NCBI RefSeq assembly: GCF_005047595.1
Contig: NZ_SUPL01000003.1
Coordinates: 1 to 64,000, forward strand
Length of the DNA: 64,000 nt
From: Pontimicrobium aquaticum
Lineage (GTDB): Bacteria > Bacteroidota > Bacteroidia > Flavobacteriales > Flavobacteriaceae
Direction of reading: 5' to 3'
Shown: one piece after another, positions 19,237 to 27,320 of the stretch
Layout: each line of letters begins with the position of its first letter
How positions within the stretch are numbered: the first letter of the stretch is position 1
The notes under the pieces: model-generated
Databases searched by the model: none
What the model was told of the DNA's origin: nothing
The model's input: only the letters and a program-made list of their open reading frames with translations
Position numbers and translations under genes: made by a program

Positions 19237-19283
19237 TACTATGCGAGCATAATTTTTTAATGATTTACTATGCATGCATAGTA
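19237..19283. promoter_or_regulatory. Two palindromic operator sites upstream of marR
   Basis: TACTATGCATGCATAGTA at 19266-19283 is a perfect 18-bp palindrome. TACTATGCGAGCATAATT at 19237-19254 is an imperfect copy of it. Centres are 29 bp apart and the perfect copy ends 9 bp before the -7 box, where a bound repressor would block RNA polymerase. Such sites next to a MarR gene are typical autoregulatory operators; that the MarR protein binds them is inference. Confidence 0.75.
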
Positions 19284-19292
19284 TTTTTTTAT

Positions 19293-19300
19293 TATATTTG
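19293..19300 (+). promoter_or_regulatory. -7 promoter box of the marR-fad operon
   Basis: TATATTTG matches TAnnTTTG, 16 bp before the marR ATG and 9 bp after the perfect palindrome. Confidence 0.6.
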
Positions 19301-19316
19301 AACTTTCACAATTCTT

Positions 19317-19775
19317 ATGAAAGAAAAAACTATAGATTACTTACTAAGAACCACTTGGTTAGCAGTTCAAAAAATGTATAACGAGGAAGCTGCAAAGTTC
19401 GATGCAACCATGGCTATTGCATTTACTTTACTGAGCATAGATCCTGTAAATGGTACACCTTCAACTGCTTTAGGCCCAAAAATGGGAATGGAAGCCACTA
19501 GCCTTTCAAGAATTTTAAAGAACATGGAACAACGTGGTGTTATTGAGCGTAAACCTAACCCACAAGATGGTCGTGGTGTACTTATACATTTAACCGATTT
19601 TGGGCGTGAAAAACGAGAATATTCACGTGAGCGTGTTTTAACTTTTAACAACGCTATAAGAAATGAAGTGTCAGAAGAAAAAATGAATCATTTTTATGAA
19701 GTGGCCGAAATCATCAACGAAATGGTTTCAAATAAAAAAATATATAATCAAAAAGAAGATATCCTAAAAAAATGA
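19317..19775 (+). CDS. MarR family transcriptional regulator of the fad operon
   Basis: The 152-residue protein has a winged-helix MarR fold: an N-terminal dimer helix, a recognition part LGPKMGMEATSLSRILKNMEQRG (in two pieces around 55-77) and the wing IERKPNPQDGRGVLIHLTDFG (around 79-99) with the family's D-x-R. It overlaps the next gene by 4 bp (ATGA), so it is the first cistron of the beta-oxidation operon. Given two palindromes over its promoter, it is probably an autorepressor released by acyl-CoA or fatty acid, by analogy with FadR-type control elsewhere. The ligand is a guess. Confidence 0.92.
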   Translation: MKEKTIDYLLRTTWLAVQKMYNEEAAKFDATMAIAFTLLSIDPVNGTPSTALGPKMGMEATSLSRILKNMEQRGVIERKPNPQDGRGVLIHLTDFGREKREYSRERVLTFNNAIRNEVSEEKMNHFYEVAEIINEMVSNKKIYNQKEDILKK

Positions 19776-22180
19776 GTAAACGTAGAATTAAAAAAGTAGC
19801 AGTCATTGGTTCAGGTATTATGGGAAGTGGAATTGCTTGCCATTTTGCCAATATTGGTGCTGATGTGTTACTGCTCGATATTGTTCCTAGAGAGCTTATT
19901 GATGTTGAAAAAGCAAAAGGATTAACACTAAATGATAAGGTCGTTAGAAACCGTTTAGTAAACGATTCATTAAAGTCTGCTTTAAAATCAAAGCCATCAC
20001 CAATTTATCACCAAAAGTTTGCCGATAGAATTACCACAGGTAACCTTGAAGATGATATTGCAAAAGTAAAAGATGTCGATTGGATTATTGAAGTGGTTGT
20101 AGAGCGATTGGATATCAAAAAAATAGTATTCGAAAATCTTGACAAACACCGAACGCCAGGAACATTAATTACCTCTAATACCTCTGGTATTCCTATCAAG
20201 TTTATGAGTGAAGGACGAAGTGAAGATTTCCAAAAGCATTTCTGTGGCACTCACTTTTTTAATCCTGCACGATACTTAAAACTATTCGAAATCATACCAG
20301 GCCCAAAAACCTCTAATGAAGTATTAGAATTCTTAAATGAATATGGTGAAAAATTCCTAGGTAAAACATCTGTAGTTGCCAAAGACACTCCTGCTTTTAT
20401 TGGAAATAGAATAGGAATCTTCGGAATTCAATCCCTATTCCATCAAGTAAAGAAGTTAGGGTTAACAGTTGAGGAAGTTGATAAATTAACTGGCCCTGTC
20501 ATTGGTCGTCCAAAATCGGCAACCTTCAGAACTGTTGATGTTGTTGGATTAGATACTTTAGTTCATGTTGCTAACGGTATTTATGAGAATTGTCCAAACG
20601 ATGAAGCGCATGAATTATTCAAACTTCCAGAGTTTATCAACACCATGATGGAAAACAAATGGCTAGGAAGTAAAACAGGGCAAGGATTCTATAAAAAAGT
20701 TAAAGGCGATAATGGTAAAAGTGAAATCCTGTCGTTAGATTTAGACACATTAGAATATCGCTCTAAAAAAAGAGCGTCTTTCGCTACCTTGGAATTGACT
20801 AAAACAGTCGATAAAGTTATTGACCGCTTCCCTATTCTAGTTTCAGGCAAAGACAAAGCAGGTGAATTCTACAGAAAGAATTTTGCTGCCATGTTTGAAT
20901 ATGTATCTAACCGTATTCCTGAAATCACAGACGAACTTTATAAGATTGATGATGCCATGAAAGCTGGGTTTGGCTGGGAACATGGACCTTTCCAAATTTG
21001 GGACGCCATAGGTGTTGAAAAAGGAATTGAGATCATGAAAGCTGAAGGAAAAACACCTGCAGCTTGGGTTACCGACATGTTGGCTTCTGGAAGTTCTTCA
21101 TTTTACACAGTAAAAGATGGTGCAACTTATGCCTATGATATTCCAAAGAAAGCACAAGAAAAAATTCCTGGACAAGATGCTTTTATTATTCTTGATAATA
21201 TTAGAAAGTCAAATGAAGTATTCAAAAACTCAGGTGTTGTCATTGAAGATTTAGGTGATGGTATTCTTAACTGTGAATTCCAATCTAAAATGAACACGAT
21301 TGGTGGTGATGTATTAGCTGGATTGAACAAAGCAGTTGATTTAGCTGAAAAAGATTTTGATGGTTTGGTTATTGGTAACCAAGGTGCTAACTTCTCGGTT
21401 GGAGCCAATATTGGTATGATTTTCATGATGGCTGTAGAGCAAGAGTACGATGAGTTAAATATGGCTATCAAATATTTTCAAGACACCATGATGCGTATGC
21501 GCTACTCCTCTATTCCAACTATTGCTGCACCACATGGTATGGCGTTAGGTGGTGGTTGTGAATTATCAATGCATGCAGATAAAGTTGTCGCAGCTGCTGA
21601 AACTTACATTGGATTGGTTGAGTTTGGGGTTGGAGTCATTCCTGGTGGTGGAGGTTCAAAAGAAATGGCTTTACGAGCTCAAGATACCTTTAGAAAAGGA
21701 GATGTAGAATTAAATACCCTCCAAGAGTATTTCTTAACTATAGGTATGGCAAAAGTAGCAACATCAGCTTATGAAGCCTTTGATATGGGAGTCTTACAAA
21801 AAGGAAAAGACATTGTTGTGGTAAATAAAGACCGTCAAATTGCTACAGCTAAAGCTCATGCAAGATTATTAGCTGACGCTGGATATACACAACCTGTAAA
21901 ACGTAAAGATATTAAAGTCCTTGGAAAACAAGCTCTTGGTATGTTTTTAGTAGGAACGGATTCTATGGAAGCTTCAAATTACATTAGTGAACATGACCAA
22001 AAAATCGCCAACAAATTAGCATATGTTATGGCTGGAGGTGATTTATCGGAACCTACACTAGTAAGTGAGCAATACTTATTGGATATAGAGCGTGAGGCAT
22101 TTCTATCGCTTTGTACCGAAAGAAAAACGCTAGAACGTATTCAACACATGTTAAAAACTGGTAAACCATTGAGGAATTAG
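19772..22180 (+). CDS. 3-hydroxyacyl-CoA dehydrogenase / enoyl-CoA hydratase (FadN-like)
   Basis: The 802-residue bifunctional beta-oxidation enzyme has an N-terminal NAD-binding Rossmann fold (VIGSGIMGSGIACHFANIGA at about 10-29), the catalytic region GTHFFNPARYLKLFEIIPG, two 3HCDH C-terminal domains and a crotonase domain at about 490-690 (HGMALGGGCELSMHADKV, GVIPGGGGSKEMALR). The dehydrogenase comes first, the order of B. subtilis FadN (about 790 residues) and the reverse of E. coli FadB. Gene order FadN-FadA-FadE also matches the B. subtilis fadNAE operon. Start ATG overlaps marR. Confidence 0.93.
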   Translation: MSKRRIKKVAVIGSGIMGSGIACHFANIGADVLLLDIVPRELIDVEKAKGLTLNDKVVRNRLVNDSLKSALKSKPSPIYHQKFADRITTGNLEDDIAKVKDVDWIIEVVVERLDIKKIVFENLDKHRTPGTLITSNTSGIPIKFMSEGRSEDFQKHFCGTHFFNPARYLKLFEIIPGPKTSNEVLEFLNEYGEKFLGKTSVVAKDTPAFIGNRIGIFGIQSLFHQVKKLGLTVEEVDKLTGPVIGRPKSATFRTVDVVGLDTLVHVANGIYENCPNDEAHELFKLPEFINTMMENKWLGSKTGQGFYKKVKGDNGKSEILSLDLDTLEYRSKKRASFATLELTKTVDKVIDRFPILVSGKDKAGEFYRKNFAAMFEYVSNRIPEITDELYKIDDAMKAGFGWEHGPFQIWDAIGVEKGIEIMKAEGKTPAAWVTDMLASGSSSFYTVKDGATYAYDIPKKAQEKIPGQDAFIILDNIRKSNEVFKNSGVVIEDLGDGILNCEFQSKMNTIGGDVLAGLNKAVDLAEKDFDGLVIGNQGANFSVGANIGMIFMMAVEQEYDELNMAIKYFQDTMMRMRYSSIPTIAAPHGMALGGGCELSMHADKVVAAAETYIGLVEFGVGVIPGGGGSKEMALRAQDTFRKGDVELNTLQEYFLTIGMAKVATSAYEAFDMGVLQKGKDIVVVNKDRQIATAKAHARLLADAGYTQPVKRKDIKVLGKQALGMFLVGTDSMEASNYISEHDQKIANKLAYVMAGGDLSEPTLVSEQYLLDIEREAFLSLCTERKTLERIQHMLKTGKPLRN

Positions 22181-22186
22181 AACCAT

Positions 22187-22254
22187 GAACCAAGACCTAA
22201 AGATTCAAGATGAAGATGTCTTGATTCTAGACTCTTGATTCTATTAATCTTAAA
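22187..22254 (+). repeat. Short copy of the IVS-like repeat, without ORF
   Basis: The 3' block 22218-22254 matches 23841-23877 with 4 mismatches over 37 bp and no gaps, both ending CTATTAATCTTAAA. At the 5' end GAACCAAGA (22187-22195) also occurs at 23467-23475. AGATTCAAGA (22201-22210) and TCTTGATTCT (22219-22228) can form a stem with one mismatch. It fills the gap before the thiolase gene and looks like the flanks of the element at 23467-23877 with the coding part missing. Confidence 0.65.
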
Positions 22255-22260
22255 GAAATC

Positions 22261-23451
22261 ATGAAACAAGCATATATAGTAAAAGCATATAGAACTGCCG
22301 TTGGCAAAGCACCAAAAGGTGTGTTCCGTTTTAAAAGAACCGATGAATTAGCAGCTGAAACCATTCAGCACATGATGAAGGAATTACCAGGTTTTGATAA
22401 AACCAGAATTGATGATGTTATTGTTGGTAACGCAATGCCTGAAGGTTCTCAAGGATTAAATATGGCACGATTTATTTCATTAATCGGATTAAATAGTGTT
22501 GATGTTCCTGGAGTTACTGTTAATCGATTTTGTGCTTCAGGCATAGAAACCATTGGTATCGCAACTGCAAAAATTCAAGCAGGAATGGCAGATTGTATTA
22601 TTGCTGGAGGTGCAGAAAGCATGAGTGCTGTACCAATGACAGGATTCAAACCAGAATTAAATTATGATACTGTAAAAGCAGGTCACGAAGATTATTATTG
22701 GGGAATGGGAAATACTGCCGAAGCAGTTGCTAATCAATTTAAAGTGTCTCGAGAAGATCAAGACGAATTTGCATACAATTCACATATGAAAGCTTTAAAG
22801 GCTCAAGCTGAAAATCGCTTTCAAGACCAAATTGTTCCTATTAATGTAGAGCAAACATACATAGATGATAACGGAAAGAAAGCAACAAAAAAATACACGG
22901 TGACTAAAGATGAAGGTCCTCGTAAAGGAACAAATCTTGAAGCCTTAGCTAAACTTCGTCCTGTATTTGCTCAAGGTGGTAGTGTAACAGCTGGAAACTC
23001 GTCTCAAATGAGCGATGGAGCTGCTTTTGTAATGATAATGAGTGAAGGCATGGTAAAGGAATTAAACCTTGAACCAATTGCTCGCTTAGTAAACTATGCT
23101 GCAGCTGGTGTTGAACCTCGTATCATGGGAATTGGACCTGTAAAAGCCATCCCAAAAGCACTTAAGCAAGCTGGATTGAATCAAGATGATTTAGAATTAA
23201 TAGAGTTAAATGAAGCCTTTGCTTCTCAGTCTCTAGCCGTAATTAGAGAACTTAATCTTAATCCTGATATTATTAATGTAAATGGTGGAGCAATAGCGCT
23301 TGGTCACCCTCTTGGTTGTACAGGAGCAAAATTGTCTGTTCAGTTATTTGATGAAATGAGAAAGCGTAATATGAAAGGTAAATATGGTGCTGTAACCATG
23401 TGTGTTGGAACTGGACAAGGTGCCTGTGGAATATTTGAGTTTTTGAATTAA
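22261..23451 (+). CDS. Acetyl-CoA C-acyltransferase (thiolase, FadA-like)
   Basis: The 396-residue thiolase cleaves 3-ketoacyl-CoA to acetyl-CoA and a shortened acyl-CoA, the last step of the beta-oxidation cycle. It has the nucleophile Cys in VNRFCASGIETI (near 91), ELNEAFASQ, the HPLG motif GGAIALGHPLGCTGAKL (His near 352) and the second catalytic Cys in MCVGTGQGACGIFE near the C-terminus. Length is normal for the family. It lies behind the FadN-like gene, separated by a repeat of about 70 bp, and is followed by the IVS-like element. Confidence 0.95.
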   Translation: MKQAYIVKAYRTAVGKAPKGVFRFKRTDELAAETIQHMMKELPGFDKTRIDDVIVGNAMPEGSQGLNMARFISLIGLNSVDVPGVTVNRFCASGIETIGIATAKIQAGMADCIIAGGAESMSAVPMTGFKPELNYDTVKAGHEDYYWGMGNTAEAVANQFKVSREDQDEFAYNSHMKALKAQAENRFQDQIVPINVEQTYIDDNGKKATKKYTVTKDEGPRKGTNLEALAKLRPVFAQGGSVTAGNSSQMSDGAAFVMIMSEGMVKELNLEPIARLVNYAAAGVEPRIMGIGPVKAIPKALKQAGLNQDDLELIELNEAFASQSLAVIRELNLNPDIINVNGGAIALGHPLGCTGAKLSVQLFDEMRKRNMKGKYGAVTMCVGTGQGACGIFEFLN

Positions 23452-23466
23452 GAAAAAAGACTATAA

Positions 23467-23877
23467 GAACCAAGAAGCAAGACGAAAATGCATAATTTCA
23501 AAAAGCTTAAAATATGGATTGATAGCATTGAGTTAGTTTCTGAGTCGTATAAACTAACAAAGACTTTTCCAGATTTTGAAAAATTTGGATTATCAACTCA
23601 AATAAATCGATGTGCAATTTCAATTCCTTCAAATATAGCTGAAGGCTCTAGTAAAAGCACAAACAAACATTTCAATAAATATCTTGAAGATAGTTTAGGT
23701 TCTGCTTTTGAATGGGAAATTCAATTAATAATGCATTTAATGAAAGTTATCTATCAGAAGGAAAATTCAAAGAATTAGAAGAAAAAATAAAACAAATACA
23801 AAAAATGATTTCAGGTTTTCAATCTGGACTTAAACTATAAGTCTTGAATCTTGATTCTTGAATCTATTAATCTTAAA
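23467..23877 (+). mobile_element. IVS-like repeat element carrying a four-helix-bundle gene
   Basis: The element lies inside the fad operon between thiolase and acyl-CoA dehydrogenase. Its ends can pair: AGAACCAAGAAGCAAGAC near 23466-23483 against GTCTTGAATCTTGATTCTT at 23841-23859, with a few mismatches. The ORF starts 5 bp after the left arm, and its intended stop touches the right arm. The right arm occurs again upstream of the thiolase. This resembles intervening sequences in 23S rRNA genes, which also hold a four-helix-bundle ORF inside a stem. Mobility is inferred from the repeat copies and the operon interruption; no transposase is present. Confidence 0.6.
23488..23840 (+). pseudogene. 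Four-helix-bundle (S23/IVS type) protein gene, frameshifted
   Basis: The first part reads MHNFKKLKIWIDSIELVSES and continues to INRCAISIPSNIAEGSSKST, the hallmark of the TIGR02436/S23 four-helix-bundle family. After GSAFEWEIQLI near 23733 the reading frame is lost and a stop follows at 23776. A second frame continues with AFNESYLSEGKFKELEEKI and IQKMISGFQSGLK, the usual family C-terminus, ending at TAA 23838-23840. One missing T near 23735 explains the break. The product of the broken frame would have 96 residues instead of about 117. Family function is unknown. Confidence 0.82.
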
Positions 23878-23882
23878 ATAGA

Positions 23883-25685
23883 ATGGAAGAAAAAGAATTA
23901 TTAAGAGGAGGTCAGTTTCTAGTAAAAGAAACTAACTGTGAAGACGTTTTTACTCCTGAAGACTTTTCAGAAGAACAAAACATGATGAAGGAAGCGGTTA
24001 TGGAATTTAATGATCGTGAAATTATTCCTCATAAAGCGCGATTTGAAGCTAAAGATTATGCGTTGACTGAAGAATGTATGCAAAAAGCTGGAGAACTCGG
24101 ATTTCTTAGTGTAGCAGTCCCTGAAGCCTATGGTGGCTTAGGAATGGGATTTGTATCTACATGCTTAACATGTGATTATATTTCTAGTGGAACAGGCTCT
24201 TTTAGCACTGCTTTTGGTGCACACACTGGAATAGGAACTTTACCAATCACTTTATATGGTACCGAAGAGCAAAAACAAAAATATGTACCAAAATTAGCTT
24301 CTGGTGAATGGTTTGGGGCTTATTGCTTAACAGAACCTGGAGCAGGTAGTGATGCTAATTCTGGTAAAACAACTGCAACGCTTTCTGAAGATGGAAAATC
24401 TTATAAGATTAACGGACAGAAAATGTGGATTTCAAACGCAGGATTCTGTCGTTTAATGATTGTGTTTGCAAGAATTGAAGATGACAAAAATATTACAGGC
24501 TTTATTGTAGAATATGATAAAGACAATCCTAATGGCATTACACTTGGTGAAGAGGAACACAAATTAGGTATTCGAGCATCATCAACTCGTCAAGTGTTTT
24601 TTAACGATACTGTCGTTCCAGTTGAAAATATGTTATCAGAAAGAGGCAATGGCTTTAAAATAGCTATGAATGCTCTTAATGTTGGTCGAATTAAACTAGC
24701 TGCTGCTTGTTTAGATTCTCAAAGACGTATCACTACATTAGGTGTACAATATGCTAACGAGCGTAAGCAATTTAAAACACCTATCTCTGAGTTTGGTGCA
24801 ATTAAAGTAAAACTAGCTGAAATGGCTACGAGTGCTTATGCTGGTGAATCTGCAACGTATAGAGCTGCAAAAAATATTGAAGATAGAATCGCAATTCGTG
24901 AAGCAGCAGGAAACTCTCATCAAGAAGCAGAGTTAAAAGGTGTTGAAGAATATGCCATTGAATGTTCTATCTTAAAAGTTGCAGTATCTGAAGACGTACA
25001 AAATTGTGCCGACGAAGGCATTCAAATTTATGGTGGTATGGGATTCTCTGAAGATACACCAATGGAAGCGGCTTGGAGAGATGCTCGTATCGCTCGTATT
25101 TATGAGGGAACAAACGAAATTAACCGAATGCTTTCTGTTGGTATGCTGGTAAAGAAAGCTATGAAAGGTCATGTGGATTTGTTAGGTCCTGCACAAGCTG
25201 TACAAGAGGAACTCATGGGAATACCATCGTTTGACACACCAGATTATTCTGAGTTATTTTCAGAAGAAAAGGAAATGATTAAGAAATTGAAAAAAACCTT
25301 CTTAATGGTTGCTGGTGGTGCAGTGCAAAAATTTGGTCCTCAACTAGAAGATCACCAACAGTTATTAATTGCTGCTGCAGATATTTTAATTGAAATCTAT
25401 ATGGCTGAATCTACTATTTTAAGAACAGAAAAGAACGCTAAGCGTTTTGGAGAAGAATCTCAGTCTGCTCAAATTGCAATGGCAAAATTATACTTATATC
25501 ATGCTGTTGATATTATAGAAGAAAAAGGAAAAGAAAGTATTATCTCATTTGCTGAAGGCGACGAACAGCGTATGATGCTCATGGGATTGAAGCGATTTAC
25601 TAAATATACAAACTATCCAGATATTGTGGATTTACGTAATGAAATCGCTGAGAAAGTAAAAGCTGAAAACAAATATTGTTTTTAG
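23883..25685 (+). CDS. Acyl-CoA dehydrogenase (FadE-like, with C-terminal extension)
   Basis: The 600-residue FAD enzyme catalyses the first, alpha-beta desaturating step of beta-oxidation. The core (about 25-420) shows the FAD/substrate motif YCLTEPGAGSDANSG and the C-terminal motif YGGMGFSEDTPMEAAWRD followed by IARIYEGTNEINR, with the catalytic-type Glu in YEGT (near 408). A helical extension of about 180 residues follows, as in B. subtilis FadE (about 594 residues) and mitochondrial ACAD9/VLCAD types, which suggests long-chain substrates. It ends the operon. Expression must pass the repeat element upstream. Confidence 0.94.
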   Translation: MEEKELLRGGQFLVKETNCEDVFTPEDFSEEQNMMKEAVMEFNDREIIPHKARFEAKDYALTEECMQKAGELGFLSVAVPEAYGGLGMGFVSTCLTCDYISSGTGSFSTAFGAHTGIGTLPITLYGTEEQKQKYVPKLASGEWFGAYCLTEPGAGSDANSGKTTATLSEDGKSYKINGQKMWISNAGFCRLMIVFARIEDDKNITGFIVEYDKDNPNGITLGEEEHKLGIRASSTRQVFFNDTVVPVENMLSERGNGFKIAMNALNVGRIKLAAACLDSQRRITTLGVQYANERKQFKTPISEFGAIKVKLAEMATSAYAGESATYRAAKNIEDRIAIREAAGNSHQEAELKGVEEYAIECSILKVAVSEDVQNCADEGIQIYGGMGFSEDTPMEAAWRDARIARIYEGTNEINRMLSVGMLVKKAMKGHVDLLGPAQAVQEELMGIPSFDTPDYSELFSEEKEMIKKLKKTFLMVAGGAVQKFGPQLEDHQQLLIAAADILIEIYMAESTILRTEKNAKRFGEESQSAQIAMAKLYLYHAVDIIEEKGKESIISFAEGDEQRMMLMGLKRFTKYTNYPDIVDLRNEIAEKVKAENKYCF

Positions 25686-25704
25686 ACTTTTGGTTGGTTG
25701 GATA

Positions 25705-25732
25705 AAAACGCCTCAATAACTTGAGGCGTTTT
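25705..25732. terminator. Bidirectional terminator of the fad operon
   Basis: A 12-bp stem (AAAACGCCTCAA; complement TTGAGGCGTTTT) with a 4-nt loop has A- and T-runs on both sides. It also ends the convergent metalloprotease gene. Confidence 0.9.
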
Positions 25733-25757
25733 ATTTTATATAAGATAACCCAATTAA

Positions 25758-26744
25758 TCAATTATTTGGCCATTCTCCCCAATTGCTACAGTGACCACCA
25801 TTATCTGTACCGGCTAAATCTCTGTAAGGCCCAGTGTATAAGGCATTCATTACAGCTCTAGGAGATGCCTTTAATGCCGTATTATTCTTAATCATAACTT
25901 TTCCAAAATGACCTTGACTTAATCCATGACCTAATTCATGTAGTGCAACAGTTTCAACATCTATATTAGTAACACCATCATCAGCCCAAATCCAAGATGG
26001 ATCGTAATTAATTTCTCTAAAAGCAACATCAGCTTTTCCATTATTATCAATATCAGTAGGAACTCCTCCGTTAGTAAAAACAAAGGTGTGTGTAACTCCT
26101 ATAACACCACCAGCATAATTAACCTCTCTAAATCCACCATGTTGTACATCAGCAAGAATAAACGGAGATCCTCCTAGCCCGTTTATGAAAGCAACTACGC
26201 CAATATCTAAACCAAAATCTGGATTTCTTGTAAGACCTAAATCCGAACAATTAACGTCTCTCCAAGTATTTGTTGCACTTTCAATTGCTGCGTCGGTTTC
26301 CGCTGCACTTAATCCTCCTCCAAAAGGTATTGCATCATTTGTTGTATCAATAGCATAAGTAATTGTGTTACCATCATCAGCACTCCAAGTACGTCGAGCA
26401 TCATCAGGTACAAAATCATGTCCCAATTGTTTATTGCCAACGATTTTTGACAATACTGTATTTCCAGCTTCTTGCGAACCGCTAGCTGTAATATACTCTG
26501 CGGCTGCAACTCTATAGTTCATTCCTTTAGCTGCTAAAACCTCATTTATACCATCCAGATATTCAGGTGTAATTGTTAGTAATCCACTACCACGTGCATT
26601 ACTAACAGCATCAACTTCATGACCAATAAAAGCTTCAATTGCTAAGCTTTGCGGTTCTTCATGTTGGGTAAGTTCTTCTGTTTGGCAAGACCAAAAGAAT
26701 AATGATAATGCCATGATACATGTAATTTGTTTAATTAATTTCAT
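25758..26744 (-). CDS. Zinc metalloprotease lipoprotein (metzincin, M10-like)
   Basis: The 328-residue protein has a lipoprotein signal peptide (lipobox near FFWSCQTEE, Cys about 20). The zinc motif HELGHGLSQGH at about 269-279 is HExxHxxxxxH, and the Met of RAVMNALYTGP forms a likely Met-turn. Together these place it among metzincins, close to matrixin-like peptidases. The region at about 125-260 is rich in Gly/Asp/Asn and could bind calcium. It is probably anchored in the outer membrane and degrades external protein. It stands alone on the minus strand. Homologues in Bacteroidota are uncharacterised. Confidence 0.87.
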   Translation of the reverse strand: MKLIKQITCIMALSLFFWSCQTEELTQHEEPQSLAIEAFIGHEVDAVSNARGSGLLTITPEYLDGINEVLAAKGMNYRVAAAEYITASGSQEAGNTVLSKIVGNKQLGHDFVPDDARRTWSADDGNTITYAIDTTNDAIPFGGGLSAAETDAAIESATNTWRDVNCSDLGLTRNPDFGLDIGVVAFINGLGGSPFILADVQHGGFREVNYAGGVIGVTHTFVFTNGGVPTDIDNNGKADVAFREINYDPSWIWADDGVTNIDVETVALHELGHGLSQGHFGKVMIKNNTALKASPRAVMNALYTGPYRDLAGTDNGGHCSNWGEWPNN

Positions 26745-26804
26745 TTTAAAATAGTTTAGTTAATAAATAGCATCGTGAAATTCCGAAACTATTTTTAGCC
26801 AAAC

Positions 26805-26823
26805 AATACTCAATTTGAGTATT
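26805..26823. repeat. Inverted repeat between metalloprotease and NTF2-like gene
   Basis: AATACTCAA and TTGAGTATT flank a single T. It could be a weak terminator for the upstream minus-strand cluster or an operator of the metalloprotease gene, whose start lies 60 bp away; the T-run is poor on the minus strand. Confidence 0.35.
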
Positions 26824-26877
26824 TTTACATTAATTATTAAAATGAAACTAAATTATTTAAAGAGAATAAATTGTTGA

Positions 26878-27291
26878 TTAATATTTAACAAACGTAAACG
26901 ATTTGTGAATAATCTTCCATTCATCTTTAACCTTCAATAGCATTAAATAATCTGTATAAAGTCGTTTTCTATCAGGCATATCAATTTCAATTTTTGCTAT
27001 GGCTGCATCGTTAACATAATCAACAGATATTATTTTTCCTATACGATTACTCTTTCTGCCTTGCTTGACATTTGAAACATACCCTTTACCTGACCAAGCC
27101 TTTACAGAATCATTTTGTACAAAATACAAGTTAAAATCTGGGTGGAAAGCTCGTTTTAATCTATCTGGTTGTCCATTAGCTGTGCCTTCAATATAATCCA
27201 ATAATGGTTTATTAATTTTTTCAATTTCAGTTTGTGCATTTACAGATATTGTAAATAAAAGTGTTGCGAGTATTAAAACTATTTTTTTCAT
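26878..27291 (-). CDS. Exported NTF2-like (putative lumazine-binding) protein
   Basis: The 137-residue protein has a signal peptide (about 1-19, ending VNAQT). A single NTF2/SnoaL fold follows, with the helix IEKINKPLLDYIEGTANGQ and the strand-rich C-terminus KDEWKIIHKSFTFVKY, of the putative lumazine-binding type. It is paralogous to the protein encoded at 29485-29910: both share YxEG, the centre AxAKxEIxxPxRxxLYxD and WKIIxK. No catalytic function is assignable. The gap to the DUF5916 gene is 29 bp on the same strand, so they are likely co-transcribed. Confidence 0.85.
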   Translation of the reverse strand: MKKIVLILATLLFTISVNAQTEIEKINKPLLDYIEGTANGQPDRLKRAFHPDFNLYFVQNDSVKAWSGKGYVSNVKQGRKSNRIGKIISVDYVNDAAIAKIEIDMPDRKRLYTDYLMLLKVKDEWKIIHKSFTFVKY

Positions 27292-27320
27292 TTGATTGAT
27301 GTTTAATTTCTTCTAAGTTA

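Noticed and set aside
23488-23778. Four-helix-bundle ORF as an intact 96-residue protein
   Set aside because: The family's C-terminal residues are found in the next frame, so the short frame is a frameshift product.
22187-23877. CRISPR or integron-like repeats from the CTTGATTCT-rich flanks
   Set aside because: Only two long copies exist, with a protein gene between them and no regular spacers or attachment-type core.
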